Shown: one piece after another, positions 42,267 through 51,572 of the stretch | How positions within the stretch are numbered: the first letter of the stretch is position 1 | How the letters are laid out: the number at the start of each line of letters is the position of its first letter | Source: Collinsella sp. AF23-2 | GTDB lineage: Bacteria; Actinomycetota; Coriobacteriia; Coriobacteriales; Coriobacteriaceae | Reading direction: 5' to 3' | DNA: 64,000 nt | Assembly: GCF_003459245.1 (NCBI RefSeq) | Contig: NZ_QRVG01000007.1 | Location: 1-64,000 of the forward strand | Position numbers and translations under genes: made by a program | Notes under the pieces: model-generated | The model's input: the letters and a program-made list of their open reading frames with translations, nothing else | What the model was told of the DNA's origin: nothing | Databases searched by the model: none

Positions 42267-43834
42267 TAGCTGGTGTGGCGCCAGCGGGGATCGGTGAGAG
42301 TTCTCGCTACGCTCAGGCCGACGGGAAGGAACGCCACGATGAGCACCGCACGCACAAACCAGCCAAGCATATTAACCGTGTCAAACGTGCACATGTAGTA
42401 CATCGAGCGATACAGATACAGTCCCGGCACCATGATGACAATCGATGGCACCGTGAGGGCGATGCGCGGGTACGTGAGCTTGATTTCGGCCAGGCTCGCA
42501 AGCAGTCCCGACACCAGCGCGCCGATAAACGCCGCCGCCTCGGGAGGCATGCCTGCACTCAGGCCCAGAAAGGGAAACAGCGTCGGCGCATCGACGAGCG
42601 TAAGGCGCAAGGTATTAGACACGGCACCGATGAGCCCAGCCGCCGCGGCCATCTTTATCGGACTGTTGAACATAACCGAGAAGCCAAATACACCGATAAA
42701 GCTCATCAGTATGCGCAAGAGCGTAAGAGCCAACGGTGAGAGGCCGAGCGGGGCGAAGTCATCCGGCGCCAGTCCCACACACTCGGCAACCATCCAGCCT
42801 ACGAGGGTCGCCATCACAATAATTGACACAGCATACGAAAGACGCTCGATGCCGCTTCGCATATCGAGCTTTGCGATGTCGAGGCCTGCCGTAATGAGGG
42901 GAAAGCCGGGGATGACAAAGAGCATGGCGCCGATATAGCCTTCTTGGTGCGACATTGCCCCCGGAATGACCTGGCCAAGGCCGAGCAACGCCAGTAAATA
43001 CGAGATACAGGCCAGCGCGACGCCAATCGTCAACGCGCTAAACTGGCCGAGGCCCTGCTTGAGGATATGAGAACGGGCAAAGTTGCCGACGCCCGCGCCC
43101 ACGAACGCACATGCCATCTCAATGGGACCGCCACCAAGTAAAAAGACAAAGGCGCCACAGGCGCAGGCCGCCGCAAGGCCCTGTTGCCAAGGCGCGTAAT
43201 CAGGTTTTGAACTCTCAACGGTCTTGAGCATCTCGTGATACTCATGCACGGTAAACCGGCGCCCATAAGTCTCGATTTCCTTTAGGAAGCTCTCCATCAT
43301 CCAAATGCGATGAGTGTTGACGCCCGTTGTTGGCAGGCTGACGACCTCGTTAAAGCAGTGGCCGCCTTCGATGCAGGTGCACTCAAACGACAGGAGACTT
43401 AAGTCAACGTGGATGGTGACACCGAGTACGGCGGCGACGCGGTTCATGGTATCGCGTACACGCCAGGCACCCGTTCCGCTCGCGAGCATAAGCATACCGG
43501 TGCGGCAGATGATGGATGATTTGTCGGTAAGTGGCGCATCGACGGCAAGCTCATCGCCCGCGGTCACGATCTGGCGCCAGTCAGTTTTCATATGGAGCGC
43601 GCCGGCACGGACACCGTGGTGCATGGGGGCTCTCGAAGGCAGTGAGTCAAGGCGCGAAGGCTGTGGGGGTTCCGTCGATTCATCCTCAACCTCATCAGCC
43701 TCTTCATCGACCAGATCAAAGGAATCAAGCGGCGCTGGCTCGCGACGGTCGATCAGCTCCTCGTCCTCATCATCAAAGTAATTGAACTGATCGAGCATGT
43801 CCTCTTCGATCGCGCGCTCGCTCGCATCGTCCAT
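42266..43834 (-). CDS. Threonine/serine exporter family protein (ThrE-like, fused halves)
   Basis: 522 residues. An acidic N-terminal tail (DDEDEELIDRREP) leads to a ThrE cytoplasmic domain (FECTCIEGGHCFNEVVSLPT) and about ten membrane helices formed by a DUF1212-like half and a DUF3815-like half in one chain. The fused layout is typical of actinobacterial ThrE, which exports Thr and Ser. The ATG follows GGAAGGGAG by 7 nt. The terminator at 42085 closes the unit. Confidence 0.85.
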   Translation of the reverse strand: MDDASERAIEEDMLDQFNYFDDEDEELIDRREPAPLDSFDLVDEEADEVEDESTEPPQPSRLDSLPSRAPMHHGVRAGALHMKTDWRQIVTAGDELAVDAPLTDKSSIICRTGMLMLASGTGAWRVRDTMNRVAAVLGVTIHVDLSLLSFECTCIEGGHCFNEVVSLPTTGVNTHRIWMMESFLKEIETYGRRFTVHEYHEMLKTVESSKPDYAPWQQGLAAACACGAFVFLLGGGPIEMACAFVGAGVGNFARSHILKQGLGQFSALTIGVALACISYLLALLGLGQVIPGAMSHQEGYIGAMLFVIPGFPLITAGLDIAKLDMRSGIERLSYAVSIIVMATLVGWMVAECVGLAPDDFAPLGLSPLALTLLRILMSFIGVFGFSVMFNSPIKMAAAAGLIGAVSNTLRLTLVDAPTLFPFLGLSAGMPPEAAAFIGALVSGLLASLAEIKLTYPRIALTVPSIVIMVPGLYLYRSMYYMCTFDTVNMLGWFVRAVLIVAFLPVGLSVARTLTDPRWRHTS

Positions 43835-44176
43835 ACAGACGCTCCCTTCCTGCCGACTAACTCCCATCCTAGGCAGCGACGGCTAAAGGAAACATAAAAG
43901 AGACAACTGTCATGTGAGTCATGTACGCAATAGCCGTTAGGTAGTCGTTGGGGACGTTCTTGAATGGCTAGTCGTTTAAGAACGTCCCTAAGTGCCAACC
44001 AAGGCAACGCCGCAGGTAGAGGACGGACAGCGAGCGACGTCCAGGGCGAACAAGTTGGCATGAAAAAGGCAAGACATAGACCTTCTGGTCATGCCTTACC
44101 TTTTGAATGACAAATTGTCGCCCTGGGCGGCGCGCAGCGTCGAGCCGTTACGCGGTTCGTAGAACCGCGTAACTAG
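43835..44176. other. Intergenic region with three hairpins after lysS
   Basis: Next to the lysS stop is a perfect 12-bp stem GTTACGCGGTTC / GAACCGCGTAAC (44147-44173). The likely lysS terminator is AAGGCAAGAC / GTCATGCCTT (44066-44097), with TTTTT on the minus-strand side. A third stem, GGGACGTTCTT / AAGAACGTCCC (43951-43988), may be a relative of the GGGACAGG hairpins. No gene seen. Confidence 0.65.
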
Positions 44177-46141
44177 TTAGCACATCTTTGCGCCGGCGGG
44201 GATGGAAGCGTCGAGCTGAATCAGATTGAGGCGCTCCTCGCCCTCCTCCTCGTGAATAGCGCTGATCAGCATGCCGCAGCTGGGAATGCCCATCATCTTG
44301 CGCGGAGGAAGGTTGGTGATGGCGAGCAGGGTCTTGCCGACCAAGTCCTCGGGCTCATAGTATTCATGGATGCCGGAAAGGATGGTGCGGTCGGTACCGG
44401 TACCGTCGTCGAGCGTAAAGTTCAGCAGCTTCTTGGACTTCTTGACGGCTTCGCACGCCTTGACCTTCACGGCGCGGAAATCGCTCTTGGAGAAGGTATC
44501 AAAGTCGACAAACTCCTCGAACAGCGGCTCGACGGCGATCTTAGAGTAATCGAGCGTAGGCTTGAGCGATTTGACGAACGGGCTCGAGGCGTTGCCGGCC
44601 TCGGCGGCCTTGGCGGCAGCAGCACCGGACTGGAAACCCTTCTCGGGCTTCATGTGCGGGAACAGCAGGACGTCGCGGATGGAGGCCTGGTTGGTGAGCA
44701 GCATGACCACGCGGTCGATACCGATGCCGATGCCGCCCGCGGGAGGCATGCCGTACTCGAGGGCGCGCACGTAGTCCTCGTCGTACTCCATGGCCTCGTC
44801 GTCACCGCCAGCCTTCTCGGCCATCTGAGCGGCAAAGCGCTCGGCCTGGTCGACCGGGTCGTTGAGCTCGGAGAACGCGTTAGCGTACTCGTGACCGGCG
44901 ATAACCAGCTCAAAGCGGTGCGTCAGACGCGGGTCGTCCTCAAAACGCTTGGCAAGCGGGCTGACCTCGATGGGGTAATCGCACACGAAGGTCGGGTTGA
45001 CGATGGTGTCCTCGCCCAGCTCATCGTAAATCTCGGCGATGATCTTGCCAGCAGTCCACTCGGGCTTGATCTCCAGGCCCTTCTCGCGCGCGGCGGCAGC
45101 AAGCTCCTCGACCGGCGTGTCGATGGTGACTTTCTTGCCGAGCACGTCAGAGACAATATCAGTCATGGGGCGGCTTGCCCACTCACCGGAAAGATCGATG
45201 GTCTGGCCCTGGTACTCGATGACCTCGGGGTTGCCGATGGCCTTGTTGGCAGCCTTGATGACGCCCTGGGCAAGCGCCTTCATGCCCTCGAGATCGGAGA
45301 AGGCACGGTAGGCCTCCATCGTGGTGAACTCGGGGTTGTGGGTGAGGTCCATGCCCTCGTTGCGGAAGATGCGGCCAATCTCGAACACGCGCTCAAAGCC
45401 GCCGACGATGCAGCGCTTGAGATGCAGCTCGGTAGCAATGCGCAGATAGCACTCCTGGTCGAGCGCGTTGAAGTGCGTGATGAACGGCTTAGCCGTGGCG
45501 CCGCCCTGGATAGTCTGCAGGATGGGGGTCTCGACTTCCATGTAGCCGTCGGACTCCATGAAGCGGCGGAAGGTGGAGAGAATCTGCGAACGCTTGCGGA
45601 AGGTCTCGCGGACATCGTCGTTGGCGATCAGGTCGACGTAGCGCTGACGATAACGGGTCTCCTTGTCGGAAAGACCGTGGAACTTCTCGGGCAGCGGACG
45701 AACGGCCTTGGCAAGCAGGGTCGCGCTCTTAGGGGCAACGGAGAGCTGGCCGCGCTGGGTGCGCACAACCACGCCGGTCACGCCCAGGATGTCGCCCAGG
45801 TCGAGGGACTTGAGCGTATTCCATGCAGCCTCGTCCATGTCGTTGATGCGGCAGAACAGCTGAATCTCGGCAGTCGCATCGCGCACGACGATGAACATGA
45901 TCTTGCCCTGACCGCGCTTGGCGACCACGCGGCCGGCGATCTTCACGACGTCCTCGGTGTCCTCGCCATCGGCAAGCTCGGCGTACTTAGCCTCGATATC
46001 GGCAACGTAGTCCTCAAGCTCAGAGTGCTCGGGATAGGGGTTCTGGCCCGCCTCGAACAGGGCGGCGCGCTTGGCCAGGCGGGTGGCGCGCTCGTCGTTG
46101 AGCGTCGATGCCTGATCTGCGGCGTTCTGGTTCTCTGCCAT
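44177..46141 (-). CDS. lysS: Lysyl-tRNA synthetase (class II) with C-terminal tRNA-binding domain
   Basis: 654 residues. Residues 1-~510 are a normal class II LysRS: OB-fold, motif 2 region FRNEGMDLTHNPEFTTMEAY and motif 3 GIGIGIDRVVMLLTN. After a low-complexity linker (AAAAKAAEAGNAS) comes an extra ~115-residue OB domain of the Trbp111/EMAPII type (SDFRAVKVKACEAVKKSKKL, NLPPRKMMGIPSCGMLIS), usually found at the C-terminus of MetRS or as a free protein. It should strengthen tRNA binding. The gene follows greA on the same strand. Confidence 0.95.
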   Translation of the reverse strand: MAENQNAADQASTLNDERATRLAKRAALFEAGQNPYPEHSELEDYVADIEAKYAELADGEDTEDVVKIAGRVVAKRGQGKIMFIVVRDATAEIQLFCRINDMDEAAWNTLKSLDLGDILGVTGVVVRTQRGQLSVAPKSATLLAKAVRPLPEKFHGLSDKETRYRQRYVDLIANDDVRETFRKRSQILSTFRRFMESDGYMEVETPILQTIQGGATAKPFITHFNALDQECYLRIATELHLKRCIVGGFERVFEIGRIFRNEGMDLTHNPEFTTMEAYRAFSDLEGMKALAQGVIKAANKAIGNPEVIEYQGQTIDLSGEWASRPMTDIVSDVLGKKVTIDTPVEELAAAAREKGLEIKPEWTAGKIIAEIYDELGEDTIVNPTFVCDYPIEVSPLAKRFEDDPRLTHRFELVIAGHEYANAFSELNDPVDQAERFAAQMAEKAGGDDEAMEYDEDYVRALEYGMPPAGGIGIGIDRVVMLLTNQASIRDVLLFPHMKPEKGFQSGAAAAKAAEAGNASSPFVKSLKPTLDYSKIAVEPLFEEFVDFDTFSKSDFRAVKVKACEAVKKSKKLLNFTLDDGTGTDRTILSGIHEYYEPEDLVGKTLLAITNLPPRKMMGIPSCGMLISAIHEEEGEERLNLIQLDASIPAGAKMC

Positions 46142-46163
46142 AAGTTAGCTCCTCAAACTAAAA

Positions 46164-46192
46164 CGCTCCCCAGGATTCGGTCCCAGGGAGCG
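46164..46192 (-). terminator. Terminator between greA and lysS
   Basis: Stem CGCTCCCCAGGA / TCCCAGGGAGCG, near-perfect, with TTTTAG on the minus-strand 3' side. Confidence 0.7.
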
Positions 46193-46220
46193 AAAACATA
46201 CCTTTACGCGGGACCGTGGT

Positions 46221-46691
46221 CTAGCGTGCAATCTTGGCGATGGTGTAGACGCGAGTCTTGCCGGAAGGCGTAACGACCTCGACGGAGTCGCCCTCGCCGT
46301 GACCGATGATGGCGTGGCCGACCGGAGACTCGTTGGAAATCTTGTGCTCGAGCGAGTTGGTCTCGGTGGTACCGACGAGCGTGACTTCCATGACCTCACC
46401 GTTGGGATCAATCAGAGAAACGGTGGAACCGATGGAGACGGTCAGATCACCTGTGGTGGCAGCAACCTGAGCGTTGGCAAGGATGGCCTGGATCTCGGCA
46501 ATACGAGCGGCGTTCTGGGCCTGCTTGTCCTTGGCGGCATCGTACTCGGAGTTCTCCGAAAGGTCGCCGAACGCGCGGGCTTCCTTGATGTCCTCGACGA
46601 TCTCCTTGGCGTAATCGCCCTCACGCCAAGCGAGCTCCTCGACGAGCTTCTGGCGGCCCTCAGCGGTCAGTACGATCTGGCTTGCGTCCAT
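46221..46691 (-). CDS. greA: Transcription elongation factor GreA
   Basis: 156 residues, standard length: an N-terminal coiled-coil (1-75) with the acidic tip GDLSENSEYDAAK (~42-54), then the FKBP-like C domain (SPVGHAIIGHGEGDSVEV). It enters the polymerase secondary channel and restarts backtracked complexes. The ATG of MDASQIVLT follows GGGGAG; the frame extends 10 codons upstream without support. Confidence 0.96.
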   Translation of the reverse strand: MDASQIVLTAEGRQKLVEELAWREGDYAKEIVEDIKEARAFGDLSENSEYDAAKDKQAQNAARIAEIQAILANAQVAATTGDLTVSIGSTVSLIDPNGEVMEVTLVGTTETNSLEHKISNESPVGHAIIGHGEGDSVEVVTPSGKTRVYTIAKIAR

Positions 46692-46737
46692 ACGGATATC
46701 TCCCCAACTCTGATCAAACAATCAACTGTCAACAAAA

Positions 46738-46772
46738 CGAAAAAGACCGGCTAGCCTGCGGGCAAGCCGGTC
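46738..46772 (-). terminator. Terminator of tatA
   Basis: Stem GACCGGCTAGCC / GGCAAGCCGGTC (one mismatch), followed on the minus strand by TTTTTCG. Confidence 0.8.
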
Positions 46773-46797
46773 AGGTGCTCACCCCAAAGGGATGGGA

Positions 46798-47073
46798 CTA
46801 CTCTGCGTCCGCGTCGCTGTCCTCTGCCTGCTTCTTCTTGGCAGCAGCGAGCTTGGCCTCGAGCTCAGCGATCTCCTTGTCCTCCTCGGACTGCTCGACC
46901 ACGACCTCCTCGGCCTGCTTGGTCTCGGCCTTATCGTCGCCCTCCATACCCTCGCGGATATTCTTGACGGTAGAGCCGAGGGACTTGCCGAGCTTCGGCA
47001 GGTTCTTGGGCCCGAAGATAATCAGGACAACGACGAGAATAATGATGAGCTCAGGAGCCCTCAGTCCAAACAT
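46798..47073 (-). CDS. tatA: Sec-independent protein translocase TatA
   Basis: 91 residues: one transmembrane helix (about 7-24, LIIILVVVLIIFGPKNLP), the FGPKNLPKLGKSLG hinge and amphipathic helix, and a charged Glu/Lys-rich tail (40-91). It builds the Tat pore for folded proteins. The ATG follows GGAGG. No tatC is next to it. The lipoprotein at 5534 carries a likely Tat signal. Confidence 0.92.
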   Translation of the reverse strand: MFGLRAPELIIILVVVLIIFGPKNLPKLGKSLGSTVKNIREGMEGDDKAETKQAEEVVVEQSEEDKEIAELEAKLAAAKKKQAEDSDADAE

Positions 47074-47185
47074 GTAGACCTCCACAATACAGCGAGACAA
47101 GCTCGAATGAGTATACCGCGGGTATCGCGGTATCACAACAATAGCTAAAAAAAGGGACCGCAAGAAGCGGTCCCTCCTCATGCTC

Positions 47186-47262
47186 TGGTCGGGTTGACTG
47201 GATTTGAACCAGCGACCCCTGCGTCCCGAACGCAGTGCTCTACCAAACTGAGCCACAACCCG
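47186..47262 (-). tRNA. tRNA-Pro (CGG)
   Basis: 77 nt with encoded CCA; anticodon loop TTCGGGA, acceptor CGGGTTG. A TACTAT -10-like element lies just upstream on the minus strand. Confidence 0.93.
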
Positions 47263-47311
47263 TTAGCTCGACTATAGTAACAAAGATTTCCGTCGTGTGC
47301 TAGAGAAATTT

Positions 47312-48208
47312 TTACTTCTTTGGCACTTCGATGCGAACCGTGTTGGGAATGAGCTCCGTCGCGCAGGACCACCAGCCGTTTTGCAGGGCAGCGTCGGCAA
47401 GCCTTTCGGCCGTGGCGGCGGTGTCGCAAATGGCAAATGAGCAGGCACCCGATCCGCACACATCTACAGCAACGGTGCCGTCCTGTTTACGCAGCCAATC
47501 GAGAACCGTTTGAATCTGCGGCTCCATCTGTGCGGAAATGACACCTAGGTTGTTATGGATGAGCGCATATGCCGTCTCGGCATCACCAGCATGCAAGGCA
47601 GAAGCTATCGCGCCGGGCTTGTCTGCAGGCACCGGAGCCTCGTCAAAACGTCGATAGGCTTCAATTGTTGAAACGCTTGCCTCGCGCGGCTTGACCAACA
47701 CGACGGGCGTTGCGGGCAGCGCGGGATACTCAGTTGCCAGCACGTCTCCCCCACCTACGTAGAACGCAAGGCTCGCGTGCAAAAAGAACGGGACGTCAGC
47801 ACCAATACCCCGCGCAATGTCGTCGAGCGCGGGGTCGGTGCGATCAATTCCCCAGAGCTCCGCCAAGGCGACAATGACCGCGGCCGCGTCCGTCGAGGGG
47901 CCGCCCAAGCCGGCGCACAATGGAATGCGCTTCTCAATCGTCACGCAGATGTTTGCCTCGCAACCATAATGCTCGGCCATAGCAACCGCAGCCCGATACG
48001 CCGTATTCTTTTGCATGGGAAAATCTGATGCCGGAACCGTCTGGACGGTCAGCGCCTGCGCCGGCGCGACCGTCACGGAATCGGAAAGACCGACGGCTGC
48101 CATCAGGGAATCGACCCTGTGGTAGCCGCGGTCATCGCGCTCGGTATGAACCCCCAGGTAGAGGTTAATCTTTGCCGGCGCGGAAAGAGTCAGGGACCGA
48201 TCGGTCAC
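47312..48208 (-). CDS. ispE: 4-diphosphocytidyl-2-C-methyl-D-erythritol kinase
   Basis: 298 residues, GHMP kinase fold. Start motif APAKINLYLGV (10-20), the ATP loop PLCAGLGGPSTDAAA (96-110; the family usually has GGGSSDAA) and a C-terminal GSGACSFAI. It phosphorylates CDP-methylerythritol, the MEP step between ispD and ispF, which are encoded together at 28.3-29.5 kb. It starts 2 nt after the veg stop, so the two are co-transcribed, as in Bacillus. Confidence 0.94.
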   Translation of the reverse strand: MTDRSLTLSAPAKINLYLGVHTERDDRGYHRVDSLMAAVGLSDSVTVAPAQALTVQTVPASDFPMQKNTAYRAAVAMAEHYGCEANICVTIEKRIPLCAGLGGPSTDAAAVIVALAELWGIDRTDPALDDIARGIGADVPFFLHASLAFYVGGGDVLATEYPALPATPVVLVKPREASVSTIEAYRRFDEAPVPADKPGAIASALHAGDAETAYALIHNNLGVISAQMEPQIQTVLDWLRKQDGTVAVDVCGSGACSFAICDTAATAERLADAALQNGWWSCATELIPNTVRIEVPKK

Positions 48209-48210
48209 CG

Positions 48211-48507
48211 TTAGTGCTCCTCGAGCTGATTGCCGAGCGGGGTAAAAATGTGCTCACCGCTCTCGGGGTCGAACAGCTCGACCTGCCCGGTGAGGACATC
48301 GATATACTGGTAGGACTGACGCGACTTGCGGCCGCGACGTTCGTCAACCTCGACGATAAAGACGGCGGGGTGGACGCTCTTGATGGTGCCCATGCGCTCG
48401 ACGACGCGGGTGCGGCCCATGTTGGCCTTCACCTTGACGCGATCGCCCACCATATCGGTCAGCTTCTCGTGGATGTCGTCGACGTGATTGACTTCCATCT
48501 CTTCCAT
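48211..48507 (-). CDS. veg: Veg family protein
   Basis: 98 residues, matching the Veg/DUF1021 pattern: DDIHEKLTDMVGDRVKVKAN, then GRTRVVERMGTIKSVHPAVF and SYQYIDVLTGQVEL. In B. subtilis Veg affects biofilm gene expression; the biochemical role is unclear. The ATG is 8 nt after GGAGG. It lies directly upstream of ispE, the same order as in Bacillus, which supports both calls. Confidence 0.9.
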   Translation of the reverse strand: MEEMEVNHVDDIHEKLTDMVGDRVKVKANMGRTRVVERMGTIKSVHPAVFIVEVDERRGRKSRQSYQYIDVLTGQVELFDPESGEHIFTPLGNQLEEH

Positions 48508-48621
48508 GAACAGGGCCTCCAGAAGGTGCAATTCAAAAAGGGGATAATACCCCTAAGATAGACAAAACTCTAATACTATAGCACCCTGTTGCGACCACGC
48601 GCAAGTAGCTAATTTGGCTAC

Positions 48622-49068
48622 TTACAGATTGTCGGTATCGAGGACGATGGTGAATGGGCCGTCGTTGACGAGGTCGACTTTCATATCGGCGCCAAAGATG
48701 CCATGCGCCACGTGTTCGACATCTTGACGAACGAGCGTCAGGAAGTACTCGTAGAGCTCGTTGGCGACATCGGGGGCGCCGGCATCCGTAAACGATGGGC
48801 GGCGGCCGTGACGGCAATCGGCGAACAGCGTGAACTGCGACACTACGAGAACCTCGCCGTCGACATCGGCAAGTGCCAGGTTGGTCTTGCCGTTCTCGTC
48901 CTCGTTAATGCGCAAGCCGCGGAGCTTGCCCCACAGCTTATCGGCCTCGGCGCGCGTGTCGCCGTGGCCCACGCCCAGCAGCACCAGATAGCCGCGCCCA
49001 ATTTTGCCCACGCACTCGCCGTCGACCGTCACGCCGGCGTTGAGTACGCGCTGCACCACCGCACGCAC
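48622..49068 (-). CDS. dtd: D-aminoacyl-tRNA deacylase
   Basis: 148 residues, full length. Active-site motifs [17 protein letters not shown] (~77-93) and [11 protein letters not shown] (~134-144, the Gly-Pro selectivity motif) are intact. It removes D-amino acids, and Gly on tRNA-Ala, from tRNA. It starts 3 nt after the ITPase gene and is probably co-translated. Confidence 0.95.
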   Translation of the reverse strand: MRAVVQRVLNAGVTVDGECVGKIGRGYLVLLGVGHGDTRAEADKLWGKLRGLRINEDENGKTNLALADVDGEVLVVSQFTLFADCRHGRRPSFTDAGAPDVANELYEYFLTLVRQDVEHVAHGIFGADMKVDLVNDGPFTIVLDTDNL

Positions 49069-49071
49069 GGC

Positions 49072-49713
49072 CTACTCCTCGCCCGTCAGTTTGGCGGACA
49101 GATGCTCGAGCGCGTGGAAACGATGGCTGATGGCGTTCTTCTCGTCCGCCGTCAGCTCGGCCATGGTCTTGCCCGGCGTGTCGACCGGCAGGAACAGCGG
49201 GTCATAGCCAAAGCCGTGATCGCCGCGGCCCTCGTGTGCGATAACGCCCTCGCAGGCGCCCTCGCCATAGGTGACCAGACCATCCGTGTCGATAAGCGCA
49301 ACGACGCTCATAAAGCGCGCGGTGCGGTCCTCGTCCGCCACGCCTTCCAGGTTAACGAGAAGCTTGGCGTTGTTGGCGGCATCGTCTCCGTGCACGCCCG
49401 CATAGCGCGCGCTATACACGCCCGGCTCGCCGTCAAGCGCGTCGACGACCAAGCCAGAATCGTCGGCGATGGCCATGAGCCCCGTCTCTTCGACGGCAGC
49501 CTGCGCCTTGATGATGGCGTTCTCCAAAAACGTCGTGCCGTTTTCCTCGGGGTCCTCAAAATCGCCCAGCTGGCCGAGCGCCACAAAGCGAACCTCGGGC
49601 ATGACCTTGCCTAAAATGGCCTCGATCTCGGTGAGCTTATGGGCGTTGCCCGTTGCCACGACAATGGTCGCCGCCGGGTCGAGGGTGTCGATGTCGATCT
49701 TCTCAAGTGCCAT
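49072..49713 (-). CDS. rdgB: XTP/dITP diphosphatase (non-canonical purine NTP pyrophosphatase)
   Basis: 213 residues, Ham1/ITPase family. Substrate loop VVATGNAHKLTEIEAIL (18-34), IADDSGLVVDALDG with the catalytic Asp (~82), YSARYAG, and FGYDPLFLP (~167). It removes ITP, dITP and XTP from the nucleotide pool. A 15-residue N-terminal extension precedes the conserved core. It lies between rph and dtd; the rph-rdgB order is widely conserved. Confidence 0.95.
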   Translation of the reverse strand: MALEKIDIDTLDPAATIVVATGNAHKLTEIEAILGKVMPEVRFVALGQLGDFEDPEENGTTFLENAIIKAQAAVEETGLMAIADDSGLVVDALDGEPGVYSARYAGVHGDDAANNAKLLVNLEGVADEDRTARFMSVVALIDTDGLVTYGEGACEGVIAHEGRGDHGFGYDPLFLPVDTPGKTMAELTADEKNAISHRFHALEHLSAKLTGEE

Positions 49714-49819
49714 GAGTGGTCTCCTTGTCTCTATAGCAATGCCGCGCCGAGGGCGACGAGGGCCTCCGCCTCTCCCCTCTCAATCAACGGCAGTCTTATA
49801 CTTCGACGTTTTCCCAGAT

Positions 49820-49859
49820 AAAACCTGCCAAAATAAACCTGTCCCTTTTTGGCAGGTTA
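49820..49859 (-). repeat. GGGACAGG-core hairpin, copy 8 (core on minus strand)
   Basis: Perfect arms AACCTGCCAAAA / TTTTGGCAGGTT around AAGGGACAGGTTTA (minus strand). It overlaps the stop codon of rph. Confidence 0.85.
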
Positions 49860-50582
49860 GGCGATGGCTTGGCGCTGAAGCTCGATGAGCTCGGCGATGC
49901 CTTTGTCGCCCAGGTCGAGCAGGGCGTTGAGGCGCTTACGGTCAAAGGGCGCCTGCTCGCCAGTGCCCTGGAGCTCGATCATCTCACCGGTGTCGGTGGC
50001 GACGAGGTTCATGTCGACTTCGGCATGGCTGTCCTCGGAATAATCGAGGTCAAGCAGCGTATTGCCGTCGACAACGCCCATGGAGATTGCAGCCACCTGG
50101 CCGGTAAGCGGGATGCGCTCGATCTTGCCCGCCTCGACCCACATGGCGAGGGCGTCGTGCAGCGCCACCCAGGCGCCGGTGATGCTCGCTGTACGCGTGC
50201 CGCCATCGGCCTGAATCACATCGCAGTCGACGGTGACGGTGTACTCGCCGAGCGCCTTCATGTTGACGACGGTACGCAGGCTGCGGCCAATGAGGCGCTC
50301 GATCTCCATGGAGCGACCCTTGCGGTTGGCGTGCTCGCGCTTGCAGCGCTTGCCGGTCGACGCCGGCAGCATGGCGTATTCCGCGGTCACCCAGCCGACC
50401 TTAGCTCCCTTTCGCCAGCCCGGCACGCCCTCCTCGATTGTGGCGGCGCACAACACGCGCGTGTCACCGAACTCGGCAAAACACGAGCCGTGGGCGTGCT
50501 TCATGACGCCACGGGTGAGCTTAACGGGGCGCAACTCGTTGGCGGCGCGACCGTTGGCGCGGTTGACCTGCATGTACTCCAT
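49857..50582 (-). CDS. rph: Ribonuclease PH
   Basis: 241 residues, RNase PH fold. Conserved FAEFGDTRVLCAATIEEGVP (~36-55), KGRSMEIERLIGRSLR with phosphate-binding Arg residues (~87-102), and DCDVIQADGGTRTASITGAW (~118-137). A phosphorolytic 3'-5' exonuclease that trims tRNA 3' ends and rRNA. The ATG is 8 nt after AAAGGA. It follows murI and precedes rdgB. Confidence 0.96.
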   Translation of the reverse strand: MEYMQVNRANGRAANELRPVKLTRGVMKHAHGSCFAEFGDTRVLCAATIEEGVPGWRKGAKVGWVTAEYAMLPASTGKRCKREHANRKGRSMEIERLIGRSLRTVVNMKALGEYTVTVDCDVIQADGGTRTASITGAWVALHDALAMWVEAGKIERIPLTGQVAAISMGVVDGNTLLDLDYSEDSHAEVDMNLVATDTGEMIELQGTGEQAPFDRKRLNALLDLGDKGIAELIELQRQAIA

Positions 50583-50636
50583 AGAAAAATCCTTTCGGCA
50601 AAAGGTGTGGCGAAGGCTCTGACGGCGGCCTTACAT

Positions 50637-51521
50637 CTATTTCAGCTCATCGATATCGATATGCTCAATGCTCTTGAGCGGCTGACCAAAGATAAAGCTG
50701 CCCGCCACCGCAAACTCGGCAATGTTATCGGCCGTCGTGGCAAAACGATGCTGCGGCTCGGCGGCGACGCCCGCCAGCTGCTCGCGGCGCGTGAGGATAT
50801 CGGTCAGCTCGCGCGTGGTCTCCTCGGCGGAACTCACGACGCGTACCCCAGGCCCCAGCGCATGGCGGATAGGTCCCACCAACAGCGGAAAATGCGTACA
50901 GCCGAGCACCACGGTATCGATACCGTGGTCGCGCAGTGGCTCAACCGTGGCACCCACCAGCGCACGCACGGCAGGCGTATCGAAGATGTCCTCGTTCTCA
51001 AGCCACTGCTCTTGCAGATGCGCACCCGAGGCGAGCTCGTGTTCGACAACCTCGACAAAGCTCGAGGCGGGGCAGCCGTATACGTCGACGCCGGCATCTA
51101 GGTCCTGAATGGCGCGCGTGTAAGCGCCCGAGCGAATGGTGAGGTTGGTGGCGAGCACGCCCACGCGACGCGTGCGGGTGCTGTTGATTGCCGCACGGGC
51201 ACCCGGCGCGATCACGCCGATCACGGGAACGTCGAGCACCTGCTGGGCCAGACGCAAGGCCGCAGCTGTCGCCGTGTTGCAGGCGATGACCATAATCTTG
51301 ACGTCGTGCTTCGACAGCCAACGGCCCGCCTGCAACGCAAACGAGCGCACCTCATCCTCGGTGCGCGTGCCGTAGGGGCAGCGTTTGGTGTCGCCGAAGT
51401 AGTAGACGGACTCGCGCGGCAGCACCGTCGCGATGGCGCGCGCAACCGTCAGACCGCCCAAACCAGAATCGAACACGCCAATCGGGCGCGTGTCGCCTGT
51501 CGGATTCTCGATATCGGACAT
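50637..51521 (-). CDS. murI: Glutamate racemase
   Basis: 294 residues with GVFDSGLGGLTVAR near the start, the two catalytic cysteines in VIACNTATAAALR and VVLGCTHFPLL, and YFGDTKRCPYG. It supplies D-Glu for peptidoglycan. It lies in a minus-strand run murE-HAD-murI-rph-rdgB-dtd, of which murE is the other cell-wall gene. Confidence 0.96.
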   Translation of the reverse strand: MSDIENPTGDTRPIGVFDSGLGGLTVARAIATVLPRESVYYFGDTKRCPYGTRTEDEVRSFALQAGRWLSKHDVKIMVIACNTATAAALRLAQQVLDVPVIGVIAPGARAAINSTRTRRVGVLATNLTIRSGAYTRAIQDLDAGVDVYGCPASSFVEVVEHELASGAHLQEQWLENEDIFDTPAVRALVGATVEPLRDHGIDTVVLGCTHFPLLVGPIRHALGPGVRVVSSAEETTRELTDILTRREQLAGVAAEPQHRFATTADNIAEFAVAGSFIFGQPLKSIEHIDIDELK

Positions 51522-51572
51522 TACCTCACCAGTCTCTCTCGAAAAGACATGTCCAAGTGCGGCGACGCCGCG

